Origin: Gammaproteobacteria bacterium
GTDB lineage: Bacteria > Pseudomonadota > Gammaproteobacteria > SZUA-152
Length of the DNA stretch: 53,524 nucleotides
Assembly (NCBI GenBank): GCA_013152545.1
Contig: JAADGF010000047.1
Location: 1-53,524, forward strand
Direction of reading: 5' to 3'
Shown here in pieces: positions 1 to 7,269 of the stretch. A program made the position numbers and the translations under genes. Position 1 is the stretch's first letter. Each line of letters starts with the position of its first letter. Below the pieces are notes generated by a model that was given only the letters and a program-made list of their open reading frames with translations, was not told where the DNA came from and did no database searches.

Positions 1-90
1 GAAACGAGTGTAACCGAGGAGCCCCGTGAGGGAAAACTTCATGCGGGGATCTGTGCGGGGGGGCCAGGTGACTGGCATTCCTACCGTGAC
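1..90 (+). mobile_element. 3' end of a group II intron (domains V and VI)
   Basis: The first 90 bases fold like the 3' end of a bacterial group II intron. Domain V fits 19-51: it opens with GAGCCCCG (AGC triad), has a central stem capped by a GGAAAAC-type loop, and closes with CGGGGATC. Domain VI fits about 57-90, with a perfect GCCAG/CTGGC stem (63-67 with 72-76) around a GTGA tetraloop. The sequence CTACCGTGAC at 81-90 resembles the usual 3' boundary. The reverse transcriptase/maturase gene would lie upstream, outside the window, so intactness cannot be judged. The exact 3' splice position is inferred. Confidence 0.7.
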
Positions 91-120
91 GCTTGCCGGA
101 AACTAAATAAGAAGCTTTGC

Positions 121-152
121 TTGAAATTAGTGAAAATGAAAAGCTTTATAAT
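121..152 (+). promoter_or_regulatory. possible sigma-70 promoter of the PIN-like gene
   Basis: A perfect TATAAT lies at 147-152 and TTGAAA at 121-126, but the 20-base spacing is longer than optimal. The site lies just outside the intron end and 33 bases before the GTG start at 185. The -10 box is convincing; the -35 box is weak. Confidence 0.35.
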
Positions 153-184
153 AAAAATATTAAGTATTTTGAAAGGGGCGTACT

Positions 185-730
185 GTGAAATGGGCATTTA
201 TTGACTATGAAAATATTGGCTGTTTAAGCAAAGTAACATTGTCTGATTACAAAAAAATAATCATCTTTCTGGGTGCCAAGCAACCAAAGGTCGATTTTGG
301 AGAAAAAAAGTATGATTCTCCAATTGAAATGGTTTTGGTGCAGCTTAAAGGAGTGCAAGCGAACAATCTTGATTTTCACTTATCCTACTATCTTGGCAAG
401 TTTGATCATGAAGCAGAAAGTGACATTACATTTGAAATAATCAGCAATGACAATGGTTTTTCACCTCTTATCGCTCACGTAAAGTTGAATGGAAGAATGT
501 GCAGGCAAGTAAAAATTGCATCTGCATCAAACGCAAAAAATATACTCATAAGCAGCTTCACTGAAAGGCCGAAAGAAAAGCGCCCTCAAAAAGTCTCAAG
601 TCTAAAAAATCACATTGCATCTCGTTTACGCATACAAGGAAATGAAGTTGCAATTCAAAACCACTTGAATCAGTTGGTTAATGATAAAGTTATAAGTGTC
701 TCAGGAGAAAGCATTGAATATAAATGCTAA
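185..730 (+). CDS. PIN-like (NYN/PIN_7-type) domain protein
   Basis: This 181-residue protein begins MKWAFIDYENIG, the hydrophobic-D-x-EN motif of NYN/PIN-like nuclease domains. An acidic/polar stretch, EIISNDNGFSPLI, near residues 85-97 matches the second conserved acidic strand (S/N-D-xx-F) of that fold. The C-terminal third (about 128-181) is basic and helical and could be a small winged-helix or nucleic-acid-binding module. The start is GTG with GGGG at 175-178, six bases upstream. Proteins of this kind are often RNases or defence-linked, and its place beside a group II intron and a toxin-antitoxin pair fits an accessory gene. Substrate and function are unknown. Confidence 0.6.
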   Translation: MKWAFIDYENIGCLSKVTLSDYKKIIIFLGAKQPKVDFGEKKYDSPIEMVLVQLKGVQANNLDFHLSYYLGKFDHEAESDITFEIISNDNGFSPLIAHVKLNGRMCRQVKIASASNAKNILISSFTERPKEKRPQKVSSLKNHIASRLRIQGNEVAIQNHLNQLVNDKVISVSGESIEYKC

Positions 731-744
731 CTATTTTGGTTAAA

Positions 745-762
745 AAAATCAGCCGTGATTTT
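745..762 (+). terminator. weak AT-rich hairpin after the PIN-like gene
   Basis: AAAATCA (745-751) and TGATTTT (756-762) form a 7-bp stem around GCCG, ending in T's 14 bases after the stop codon. The stem is AT-rich, so termination would be weak. Confidence 0.3.
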
Positions 763-941
763 AATAAGAAAAATTTGAGTGCAAAAATATCGTAAAGTGC
801 AGTGAGAAGAGTTATCCATTTTGTTTTGTCGTGGTTAAAAAACTGTGTAACCAGCCATCAATATTAATTCATTCTAAAAGTAGTGGAAGTGTCATAAAGT
901 TCATCAAAAAGACCGCCTAGATTTGAAGCGCCAAGCCAGTA

Positions 942-970
942 TTGACGTATGCGATGTTGTGACGTATTAT
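942..970 (+). promoter_or_regulatory. sigma-70 promoter of the toxin-antitoxin operon
   Basis: TTGACG (942-947) and TATTAT (965-970) are separated by 17 bases, close to consensus, and lie 35 bases before the antitoxin ATG at 1005. The -10 box sits inside the inverted repeat at 959-992. Confidence 0.6.
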
Positions 971-992
971 TTGTGTGAAGTTAATACGTCAC
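959..992. promoter_or_regulatory. 11-bp inverted repeat, likely antitoxin operator
   Basis: GTGACGTATTA (959-969) and TAATACGTCAC (982-992) are perfect reverse complements with a 12-base spacer. The left arm covers the -10 box and the right arm ends just before the ribosome-binding site GAGGG (993-997). Toxin-antitoxin operons are commonly repressed by their own antitoxin at such palindromes. The site is visible; autoregulation is inferred. Confidence 0.6.
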
Positions 993-1004
993 GAGGGTGT
1001 TTCG

Positions 1005-1241
1005 ATGCAAAGCAAATTGACGCTTAGGTTAGATGATTCGCTTATAAAACAAGCAAAAACCTTTGCAAAACAGCATGATAAGTCACTTTCTCAGGTTGTT
1101 TCTGATTATTTTCAGCTGTTAACAAAAGATGTAGAAGGTACTGAAACTCCGACTATTACGAAATCGTTAATAGGGGTATTGGAGAGTACCGATGTAACCC
1201 TGGATGATTACAAAAGACATTTAGAGGAAAAATACCTCTGA
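1005..1241 (+). CDS. antitoxin, ribbon-helix-helix-like (DUF6364-type)
   Basis: The 78-residue protein begins MQSKLTLRLDDSLIKQAKTF and continues AKQHDKSLSQVVSDYFQLL. This beta-strand plus two-helix pattern is typical of RHH antitoxins of VapC-like toxins. The C-terminal half is polar and acidic and probably wraps the toxin. The chosen ATG at 1005 has GAGGG seven bases upstream and starts directly at the conserved strand; a longer in-frame start at 975 lies inside the operator and is rejected. The stop codon (1239-1241) overlaps the start of the toxin frame, so the two are translationally coupled. Confidence 0.75.
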   Translation: MQSKLTLRLDDSLIKQAKTFAKQHDKSLSQVVSDYFQLLTKDVEGTETPTITKSLIGVLESTDVTLDDYKRHLEEKYL

Positions 1242-1663
1242 AAGTCTTATTCGATATTAACGTTGTTCTTGATGTGCTGCTGGCGAGAAAAGATTTTGTC
1301 GAACTTTCAGCAAGTCTTGTGGGGATGGTTGAAAACAAGAAAATAGAAGGTTATCTATGTGCAACTACAATTACTACGCTGGACTATCTAATCTCGAAAG
1401 CACGGAACAAAAAACAAGCTAAAATTGAAATTCAAAAATTATTGAAGCTTTTTAGAATTGCAAAGGTTAACTCAAGAGTTTTAGGGCTATCAATTAATTC
1501 AAGATTTTCTGGTTTTGAAGATGCAGTTCAATATTATTCTGGTGAGTGTAGCGAAGTGGATGGCATCGTGACTAGAAATACAAAAGATTATAAAAATACC
1601 AAGCTGCCGATTTACAATCCAGAAGAGCTTTGGGGATTAATAGCGAGCAGTCATATTAACTAG
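1238..1663 (+). CDS. PIN-domain toxin (VapC-like), non-canonical CTG start
   Basis: The reading frame encodes x-KVLFDINVVLDVLLAR at its beginning, the classic PIN-domain first strand with its catalytic Asp (DxN). Later it has a central Glu in FSGFEDAVQYYSG and a third acidic site in EVDGIVTRNTKDY (D then N-x-KD), so the PIN nuclease fold is complete at about 141 residues. The codon that aligns with the initiator Met is CTG (1238-1240), overlapping the antitoxin stop as CTGA where ATGA is usual; GAGG at 1224-1227 is suitably spaced. The only near-canonical start, GTG 1274, would delete the first catalytic Asp. The protein is either made at a low level from CTG or was silenced by a start-codon mutation. 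Confidence 0.7.
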   Translation: MKVLFDINVVLDVLLARKDFVELSASLVGMVENKKIEGYLCATTITTLDYLISKARNKKQAKIEIQKLLKLFRIAKVNSRVLGLSINSRFSGFEDAVQYYSGECSEVDGIVTRNTKDYKNTKLPIYNPEELWGLIASSHIN

Positions 1664-1726
1664 GCATAACAAACAACACGCCCTGAGGTGGACAGCAAGC
1701 CCTTTATTAGGAATTCAGCATCGACA

Positions 1727-1752
1727 TTAAAAGTGGTGAACCACGTTTTTTT
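1727..1752 (+). terminator. rho-independent terminator of the TA operon
   Basis: GTGG-TGAA-CCAC (1733-1744) is followed by G and seven T's, with A's on the 5' side. It lies about 70 bases after the toxin stop codon. The stem is short but the layout is typical. Confidence 0.5.
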
Positions 1753-1948
1753 AGAGCGTTCAGATAAGTGGATTCGTCATAAGGTTTACGGTCTTTCCAA
1801 CACCTGAAGACGATTCTTATCCATTTGAATGCCCCAAGGATCTAACCGCCACATTATGGCTTTTCCCCTTAGCTATTTGCTGCTCGTAATAAGCCTTTGC
1901 TCAGAACGAATAGCGTATAGACAGCCCCGCCTGTTACCGCCGGTTCAA

Positions 1949-1992
1949 ATCCGCAGTTATTTGCCGCAGAATGCAGCATAATAACTGCGGAT
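1949..1992. repeat. 13-bp perfect inverted repeat hairpin
   Basis: ATCCGCAGTTATT (1949-1961) and AATAACTGCGGAT (1980-1992) are perfect complements, with TGC/GCA pairing possible in the loop. It lies about 60 bases beyond the truncated end of the cas2-3 relic and has no T-tract. It could mark a mobile-element or deletion end; the role is unknown. Confidence 0.5.
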
Positions 1993-2055
1993 CTACTTTT
2001 TCGTATTTCGTCTGATTCTATTTATTCTTAGAACAAAATGTCGTCATCAAAACCC

Positions 2056-2965
2056 TTATCCGTGTTTTCGTGGGAAATACGGGGTGTTGAGTAGCTGGGG
2101 CCGTTTCAGCATCTGCCTGGCAAGCTTGCTGATATGCTCACACCAATGTCTGCTATCGAAAGGCAGGCCCTTTTTAAAATTCCAGCAGGCCGCTTTTTGC
2201 TTGTCGTCCAGATCTCCCTGCGTACCGCACCAGGCAGCGTTAATAGCCTTAGGTAAATACGGCAGGTCATGGTCACTGGATTTTTCAGCATCACGCAACG
2301 TCGGCATACGGTGATGACTGACAACCAACCAGCCGATCACTTGCGCCAGGGGCAGTAGCTTTTTAAAGGGGCTTCGTGTGTTTTTGTCCACGCCATCGCA
2401 TTGAAGTTCTTTAAGCCAAGCTTGGTCATTTTTAAGCGGTAATTCCACCAAACGTTTTAACCATTCTTCATCCGTACTTTGCCCAACAAAGGCCTCGAAT
2501 AATCTCAGTGACACCCATTCATGGCGATAGGCGTCGGCAACCGGTTTTTTACTTTGCAATTTTTTCTGGAAGGCATCGTTGGCCTTACCCAAGTCATGAA
2601 ACAGGGCAGTCATCGAGGCGAGCAGTCGAATGTCTTCCGTGCTGTGCCAATCGTTTTCGTCATGACGGCGCAATACGTCTCTCGTGGTGGTATTGGTGGG
2701 TGTCGCCCCGTGGGCATTAAAACGCCGCACATTACCAACAATCCACATCAATTCGCTATGGTCTTTTCCCCGTATCCAGTGGCAGGCAACGGCGGTATTT
2801 TTACGTGCCGTTTTGCGCAGCATTTTGTGCAGGGTTTGCAAGGCCTTGCAGGGTGATCGGCGTTTGCCAGGTGCGATCCCCTCGCCTTTCGGCAAACTGA
2901 TCGAGAATACGGCGTGTTTCGGTGAGTGCTCTTTTATTACACTGGGAAATCAACAAGACATTCAC
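2056..2965 (-). pseudogene. cas3: type I-F cas2-3 fusion, frameshifted and C-terminally truncated
   Basis: On the minus strand a GTG start at 2965, with GGAGG upstream, opens MNVLLISQCNKRALTETRR..., the Cas2-like N-terminus of type I-F Cas2/3. After ITLQGL the frame breaks: an extra base in GGCC/TTG near 2842-2846 moves the match to the next frame, which continues LQTLHKMLRKTARKNTAV, then ACHWIRGKDHSEL, NDWHSTEDIRLLASM and the HD nuclease motif FHDLGKANDAF, plus RHEWVSLRLF and LVVSHHRMPT. Homology runs to about residue 300 and then stops at RKHG-stop (2056), before the helicase domains; intact Cas2/3 is about 1100 residues. The product cannot be a working helicase-nuclease. It is a relic, not an active interference gene. 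Confidence 0.85.
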
Positions 2966-3039
2966 TGCGCTTTGCCTCCAAGCGCTACAGCGATGGCTTT
3001 TAATGTGTCGATCATGAAGTCCAGCGATTCGTTTATAAA
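2962..3039 (-). pseudogene. cas1: 3' end of a type I-F cas1 gene
   Basis: Directly upstream of the cas2-3 GTG on the minus strand, one frame reads FINESLDFMIDTLKAIAVAL followed by GGKAQ and TGA, the stop overlapping the cas2-3 start (GTGA). LDFMIDTLK with a short tail is the C-terminus of I-F Cas1, and cas1 precedes cas2-3 in that system, so both sequence and position agree. Further upstream the frame runs on for about 30 non-matching residues to a TGA near 3130, so the rest of cas1 has been deleted or replaced. The left boundary is approximate. Confidence 0.7.
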
Positions 3040-3163
3040 ACAAGTAAGCAAATTCGGGTGCGCGCCTGAGCTTAGCTGTATCTTTCCTTTGTGTTTCTGT
3101 TTCCAGGCGAGAATAAAACTGTGTGTATCTGATCAGTTGAGCGGTGTCTGTTATTGAGAAAAA

Positions 3164-3481
3164 CTAAATGTTATCCTGACACATCCGTGAATCGTTGCGG
3201 AAGTGATGATTCACGGATGTGCCGGGATAATGAAATGAATCACCAACGGGATCATTCGCATCAGAGGTTCCCATCAGGTAGACCATGCTCGGGGTATGAT
3301 TGATAGAGTGAGTACGCCCACCTGGTACATTGAGTGCATTTTTTATTGTGTCTGGTGTCATTGCGAGTCGTTGCAATCGCTCGCTATATTGCCCACGGTG
3401 AAGGAATTGTTGTGACTGACTTGTCACGATAAAAAAACGTACTGTGTATGTTGTCCAATGGATAATTTCAGCTTGAAACAA
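3164..3481 (-). CDS. hypothetical protein, possibly a gene fragment
   Basis: This is an open frame of 105 codons with no recognised family. The stretch PSMVYLMGTSDANDPVGD is faintly like the strand-loop around the catalytic Asp of alpha/beta hydrolases. The frame ends inside a large hairpin (3173-3228), so its C-terminus is encoded by repeat sequence. It may be an esterase remnant or a chance frame. Confidence 0.2.
   Translation of the reverse strand: MFQAEIIHWTTYTVRFFIVTSQSQQFLHRGQYSERLQRLAMTPDTIKNALNVPGGRTHSINHTPSMVYLMGTSDANDPVGDSFHYPGTSVNHHFRNDSRMCQDNI
3173..3228. repeat. 21-bp inverted repeat hairpin beside the cas1 relic
   Basis: ATCCTGACACATCCGTGAATC (3173-3193) pairs with 3208-3228 with two differences that still allow G-U pairs; the loop is 14 bases. 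There is no T-tract. It lies just outside the truncated cas1 end and may be the end of an element that deleted the CRISPR-Cas locus. Confidence 0.55.
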
Positions 3482-3569
3482 GCATATCCTTGATTTTTAG
3501 CGCATTACTCATGTTAAAACCGCAATAAGACTACGCTTGCGCTGCAATCCCCACTATAATGCCGATTCT

Positions 3570-3740
3570 CTAGGGAGCCTGTGTCCGAGAATAGCTGCCG
3601 TCGCGAGGGAGCGTCATCTTGAGTCCGTTTTTTCGCTTATTTACGTTAAAAAGGAATGGCTATTTGCCTCAAATGATCGAAAAACTGGCTCAAGGTGGCG
3701 CTCCCTCGCGACGACGCCGATTCTTGGATAATCTCTTTAG
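3570..3740. repeat. family A palindromic intergenic element, copy A1
   Basis: The element begins CTAGGGAGCCTGTGTCCGAG and ends in CTTTAG. Its halves are long imperfect inverted repeats: GTCGCGAGGGAGCG at 3600-3613 against CGCTCCCTCGCGAC at 3699-3712, with pairing extended inward through CTTGAG and TTTTTTCG. It is related to 46827-47016 and, more loosely, 20361-20527. It has no coding capacity and looks like a MITE. Confidence 0.7.
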
Positions 3741-3788
3741 GTAGTTCTGTTCGTTAATATTTATTCATTATTATTGGTTAATTTAATT

Positions 3789-4778
3789 ATGTGGCTTTCC
3801 TGGTTGGCGATTGTTGGTGGTTTGGTGCTCTTGGTTTGGAGTGCTGATCGATTTGTTATCGGCGCATCGGCTATTGCGAATAACCTGGGGGTGTCTGCCA
3901 TTATTATCGGTATGGTGATTATGGGGTTTGGTACGTCTGCGCCGGAGATTTTTGTAGCAGGCACGGCGTCTTTCTCAGGCAGCCCCGGCGTTGCCGTGGG
4001 TAACGCCATTGGCTCTAATATCGCTAATATAGCGTTGGTATTGGGCCTCAGTGCCCTTGTTTCGCCATTGGTGGTGGGGTCCCAAACACTTAAGCGCGAA
4101 TACCCCGTCCTTTTTTTAGTATCCTTTGGCGTTCTGGGTTTAATGTTGGATTATGAATTAAGCCGGTGGGATGGTTTGTTTTTGTTATTTGGTACCGTTT
4201 GTGTTGTCACCTGGATGTGGTGGCTGGCAAGTCGCGAACGAAATCATGGTGATCCGTTGGAAAAGGAATTTGAAGCGGAAGTACCCCATAACATGGCGAC
4301 TAATAGGGCAATTTTCTGGACTCTAATCGGTTTGGTGGCACTGGTTTTCAGTTCATATTTATTGGTTTGGGGGGCGGTAAATATTGCCACGGCGTTTGGC
4401 ATTAGCGAATTGATTATTGGCTTGACCATTGTTGCTATCGGCACCAGTTTGCCGGAAATAGCGGTGTCGGTGACCGGTTCGCTCAAAGGTGAAGATGATA
4501 TTGCTATTGGTAATATCATTGGTTCTAATTTGTTTAATTTATTAGCGGTGCTTGGTGTCGGCAGTAGTATTAGCGCTGCCCCCTTAACCCCTGAAATACT
4601 AACCCGCGATTACGCGACCATGTTAATATTAACCGTTGCTATGTTTATTATGGCCTATGGTTTTCGCGGCAAGGGACAGATAAATCGTATTGAAGGTTTC
4701 TTATTATTAATGCTTTATGGCGGTTATATGGCTTGGTTGTATTTTACTGAAATATCGCCTACGGCTGGATCGGCTTAA
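3789..4778 (+). CDS. yrbG: CaCA-family Na+/Ca2+ antiporter (YrbG-like)
   Basis: This is an inner-membrane cation/calcium exchanger of about 329 residues with ten or so hydrophobic segments. The two inverted alpha repeats that form the ion site are visible: GFGTSAPEIFVAGTASFSG near residues 45-65 and AIGTSLPEIAVSVTGS near 218-235, followed by GNIIGSNLFN. In many gammaproteobacteria yrbG precedes kdsD in the LPS gene cluster, as here. ATG 3789 was chosen because it opens the first membrane helix; a TTG at 3774 is the alternative. Neither has a clear ribosome-binding site. The ion specificity is inferred from the family. Confidence 0.85.
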   Translation: MWLSWLAIVGGLVLLVWSADRFVIGASAIANNLGVSAIIIGMVIMGFGTSAPEIFVAGTASFSGSPGVAVGNAIGSNIANIALVLGLSALVSPLVVGSQTLKREYPVLFLVSFGVLGLMLDYELSRWDGLFLLFGTVCVVTWMWWLASRERNHGDPLEKEFEAEVPHNMATNRAIFWTLIGLVALVFSSYLLVWGAVNIATAFGISELIIGLTIVAIGTSLPEIAVSVTGSLKGEDDIAIGNIIGSNLFNLLAVLGVGSSISAAPLTPEILTRDYATMLILTVAMFIMAYGFRGKGQINRIEGFLLLMLYGGYMAWLYFTEISPTAGSA

Positions 4779-4859
4779 ACGCATCCAATTTAAGCGTCGT
4801 TCATACTGGTAACTCAATATTATCTGACGCAATGAGCTCTGATCAATGAACTCAGATCG

Positions 4860-5834
4860 ATGAACAAGGATAACGTAAAAACGCTGGCGCAAGCGGTGTT
4901 AAAAAATGAAGCAGATGCTATTGCGGCGTTGGTCGGGCGTATTGATGATCATTTTATTCAAGCCTGTGAATTAATACTGCATTGCAAAGGCCGTATTGTT
5001 GTTATGGGAATGGGCAAGTCGGGTCATATTGGCGGTAAAACCGCCGCGACATTGGCTAGCACTGGCACCCCTGCTTTTTTTGTACACCCTGGTGAAGCCA
5101 GCCATGGTGATTTGGGCATGATAACGCGCAGTGATGTTGTCATGGCGTTTTCCAACTCGGGAGAGACGGTTGAAATCACCAGCTTGTTAAGTGTCATTAA
5201 ACGCCTTGGTGTACCGCTGATTGCGTTGACTGGTAATCGAGACTCTACTCTGGCGCGTAATGCCAATGCGCATCTTGATGTTAGCATTGTTAAAGAAGCC
5301 TGCCCATTGGGGCTGGCGCCCACAACAAGCACTACAACGGCATTGGCGATGGGCGATGCCCTGGCAATTTCCCTATTGGAACAACGCGGTTTTACAGAGG
5401 CGGATTTTGCACTTTCTCATCCCGGTGGTTCACTCGGTAAACGCCTGTTACTCCGAATTGAAGACGTTATGCATGCTGGTAGCAGCGCGCCGCGTGTTTT
5501 ACAATCGGCCAGCTTAAACGATGCGTTAATTGAGATGACGCAAAAGGGGTTGGGTATTACCACCATTGTGGACCAATGCAATGTTGTTGTTGGGGTTTTT
5601 ACTGATGGTGATTTGCGTCGTGTGCTTGACCATGGTGAAGTGAATGTGCACACGATAAAGATAGCCGATGCGATGACTAAAAACTGCAAGACCACAACAG
5701 CAGATGCTTTGGCAGCTGAAACACTGCGTATAATGCAACAATACAAAATAAACTCATTACCTGTGGTAGACAGTGATGGTAAGTTGGTGGGTGCTTTGAA
5801 CCTGCAAGACCTGCTTCGTGCAGGGGTGATGTAA
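4860..5834 (+). CDS. kdsD: D-arabinose 5-phosphate isomerase
   Basis: KdsD converts ribulose 5-phosphate to arabinose 5-phosphate, the first step of Kdo synthesis for LPS inner core. The 324-residue protein has an N-terminal SIS sugar-isomerase domain (about 30-185) with GMGKSGHIGGKTAATLAST and the motif HPGEASHGDLGM, then two CBS domains (about 200-324; ITTIVDQCNVVVGVFTDGDL and INSLPVVDSDGKLVGALN). Its length is typical. It is followed about 100 bases later by kdsC, the phosphatase two steps on, so the genes probably form one unit. No strong ribosome-binding site is seen before ATG 4860. Confidence 0.93.
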   Translation: MNKDNVKTLAQAVLKNEADAIAALVGRIDDHFIQACELILHCKGRIVVMGMGKSGHIGGKTAATLASTGTPAFFVHPGEASHGDLGMITRSDVVMAFSNSGETVEITSLLSVIKRLGVPLIALTGNRDSTLARNANAHLDVSIVKEACPLGLAPTTSTTTALAMGDALAISLLEQRGFTEADFALSHPGGSLGKRLLLRIEDVMHAGSSAPRVLQSASLNDALIEMTQKGLGITTIVDQCNVVVGVFTDGDLRRVLDHGEVNVHTIKIADAMTKNCKTTTADALAAETLRIMQQYKINSLPVVDSDGKLVGALNLQDLLRAGVM

Positions 5835-5935
5835 ATGAGGCACGGTGATTACGATAAACCACTTTATCGCCGGCCACCCACTACAATAGGCAATACCGAT
5901 CATATTTAAGTGAAACAACCGCTATTGAATGGCTA

Positions 5936-6484
5936 ATGGAAATTAAAACGGTGCAAGATATTCAAGATATTACAGAAAAAGCGAAACAGATTAAACTGGT
6001 GGTTTTTGATGTTGATGGTGTATTAACCGACGGCAGCTTGTTCTATGGTGATGACGGACAGGAATACAAAGCCTTTAACTCCAGAGACGGTCATGGCATG
6101 AAAATGCTGATAGCCTCAGGTGTTGATGTTGGCATTATTACTGGTCGTACCTCTGATGTTGTTAAACACCGAATGCAAAACCTTAACATCACTCATGTGT
6201 ATCAAGGCCAATTGGAAAAATTACCCGCATTTGAAGCGTTACTTGAAAAATTGTCCCTAACGGCAGATCAAGTCGCTTATGTAGGCGATGATGTTGTGGA
6301 TTTACCGGTAATGATCCGCGCCGGCTTGGCGATTACAGTGCCGGGTGCTCACCCGTTAGCAATAAAGCACGCGCATTGGGTTACTACCCTGGACGCGGGG
6401 CGTGGTGCTGCGCGTGATGTGTGTGAGTTAATCATGAAAGCGCAGGGCACGTATGAGCCTGCCATGTTAAAATATCTTACTTAA
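5936..6484 (+). CDS. kdsC: 3-deoxy-D-manno-octulosonate 8-phosphate phosphatase
   Basis: KdsC removes phosphate from Kdo-8-phosphate in the cytoplasm. The 182-residue protein is a C0-type HAD phosphatase without a cap: motif I is VVFDVDGVLTDG (nucleophile and acid-base Asp), motif II lies in ITGRTSD, and motif IV is YVGDDVVDLPVM. It sits between kdsD and lptC, the usual Kdo/LPS export gene order. Confidence 0.93.
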   Translation: MEIKTVQDIQDITEKAKQIKLVVFDVDGVLTDGSLFYGDDGQEYKAFNSRDGHGMKMLIASGVDVGIITGRTSDVVKHRMQNLNITHVYQGQLEKLPAFEALLEKLSLTADQVAYVGDDVVDLPVMIRAGLAITVPGAHPLAIKHAHWVTTLDAGRGAARDVCELIMKAQGTYEPAMLKYLT

Positions 6485-6538
6485 GAACGTGCACGTTTAA
6501 GCCCCAGGGATTCTGCGTGATGTTATGCGCTGTCTCAT

Positions 6539-6570
6539 TGGTTTCACAGGAAAACTGGTTTCACAGGAAA
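6539..6570 (+). repeat. 15-bp tandem duplication upstream of lptC
   Basis: TGGTTTCACAGGAAA occurs at 6539-6553 and again at 6556-6570 (period 17). It lies between kdsC and lptC and looks like a recent slippage duplication. Confidence 0.75.
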
Positions 6571-6657
6571 TATTATTTTAGTGATGGCTTGTCATTATCG
6601 ATACAAGACTTCTTTGAGGCTCCTTGTGTCAAAATTGATATTGTTTAACATTATCTT

Positions 6658-7269
6658 ATGATGCGTCAACTCAGCATTTTTGTTTTTCTACTTTTGTTGA
6701 CCACCATTAGTTGGTGGAGCTTATCGTTGATTCGTCCTGACGAAAACAAACCTTCTGTGTCACGGGAAGGCCCCGATTTTTTCATGGAAAAATTTGTTTC
6801 GACAGAAATGAACGAAAACGGTGTTCCCTTGAGACGACTTGCGGCACAACAACTAACACATTATGCCAATGATGACCGTTCTGAATTAGTGCGGCCGCTG
6901 GTGACGATATTCAAAGAGAAGCGCAGTCTATGGCAAGTTAGTGCGCAACAAGGTACTGTGTTGCAAGCTGGTGATGAAATCACGATGTTCGGTAATGTAA
7001 AAATTATAAAGCCTGCGGCAACTGGCTCAATGTTTGGCGAATTAATGCGTGAGTCCGCTCCTGGAGGCTATGGCGAGCCACCAACTGCTGCGCTTACAAT
7101 TGATACCCAACATTTACGTATTTATGTAAAGGATGATTACGCTGAATCCAAGGGTATGGTTATTATTCAACAGGACGGCAACAGATTAACATCGATGGGT
7201 ATGAAAGCCTATTTTGAAACAGGCACTATCGAATTATTATCTCAAATTCGAGGCAAATATGCGTACTGA
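6658..7269 (+). CDS. lptC: LPS export protein LptC
   Basis: LptC is the bitopic inner-membrane protein that passes LPS from LptBFG to LptA. The 203-residue protein has an N-terminal membrane helix (ILVFLL-like hydrophobic stretch at about 5-25) and a periplasmic beta-jellyroll of the LptC/DUF1239 type, with VSAQQGTVLQAGDEITMFGN in the middle. Its last 11 bases overlap lptA, indicating translational coupling. The family was recognised mainly from fold pattern, size and operon position. Confidence 0.85.
   Translation: MMRQLSIFVFLLLLTTISWWSLSLIRPDENKPSVSREGPDFFMEKFVSTEMNENGVPLRRLAAQQLTHYANDDRSELVRPLVTIFKEKRSLWQVSAQQGTVLQAGDEITMFGNVKIIKPAATGSMFGELMRESAPGGYGEPPTAALTIDTQHLRIYVKDDYAESKGMVIIQQDGNRLTSMGMKAYFETGTIELLSQIRGKYAY

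Larger units (their letters stand above)
1664..2055. other. gene-free stretch between the toxin and the cas relic
   Basis: No convincing coding frame is present. It contains the terminator at 1727-1752 and a strong hairpin at 1949-1992. Just after the toxin stop, GCATAACAAACAACACGCCC resembles the start of an integron attC site, but no matching second half was identified. Confidence 0.5.

Noticed and set aside
1949-1992. Possible CRISPR repeat near the cas relic
   Set aside because: The hairpin occurs once; there is no repeat-spacer periodicity, and no I-F type repeat was found in the window.
2684-3157. A 157-codon plus-strand frame over the cas relic
   Set aside because: It is antisense to recognisable I-F Cas1/Cas2-3 codons and has no family features.
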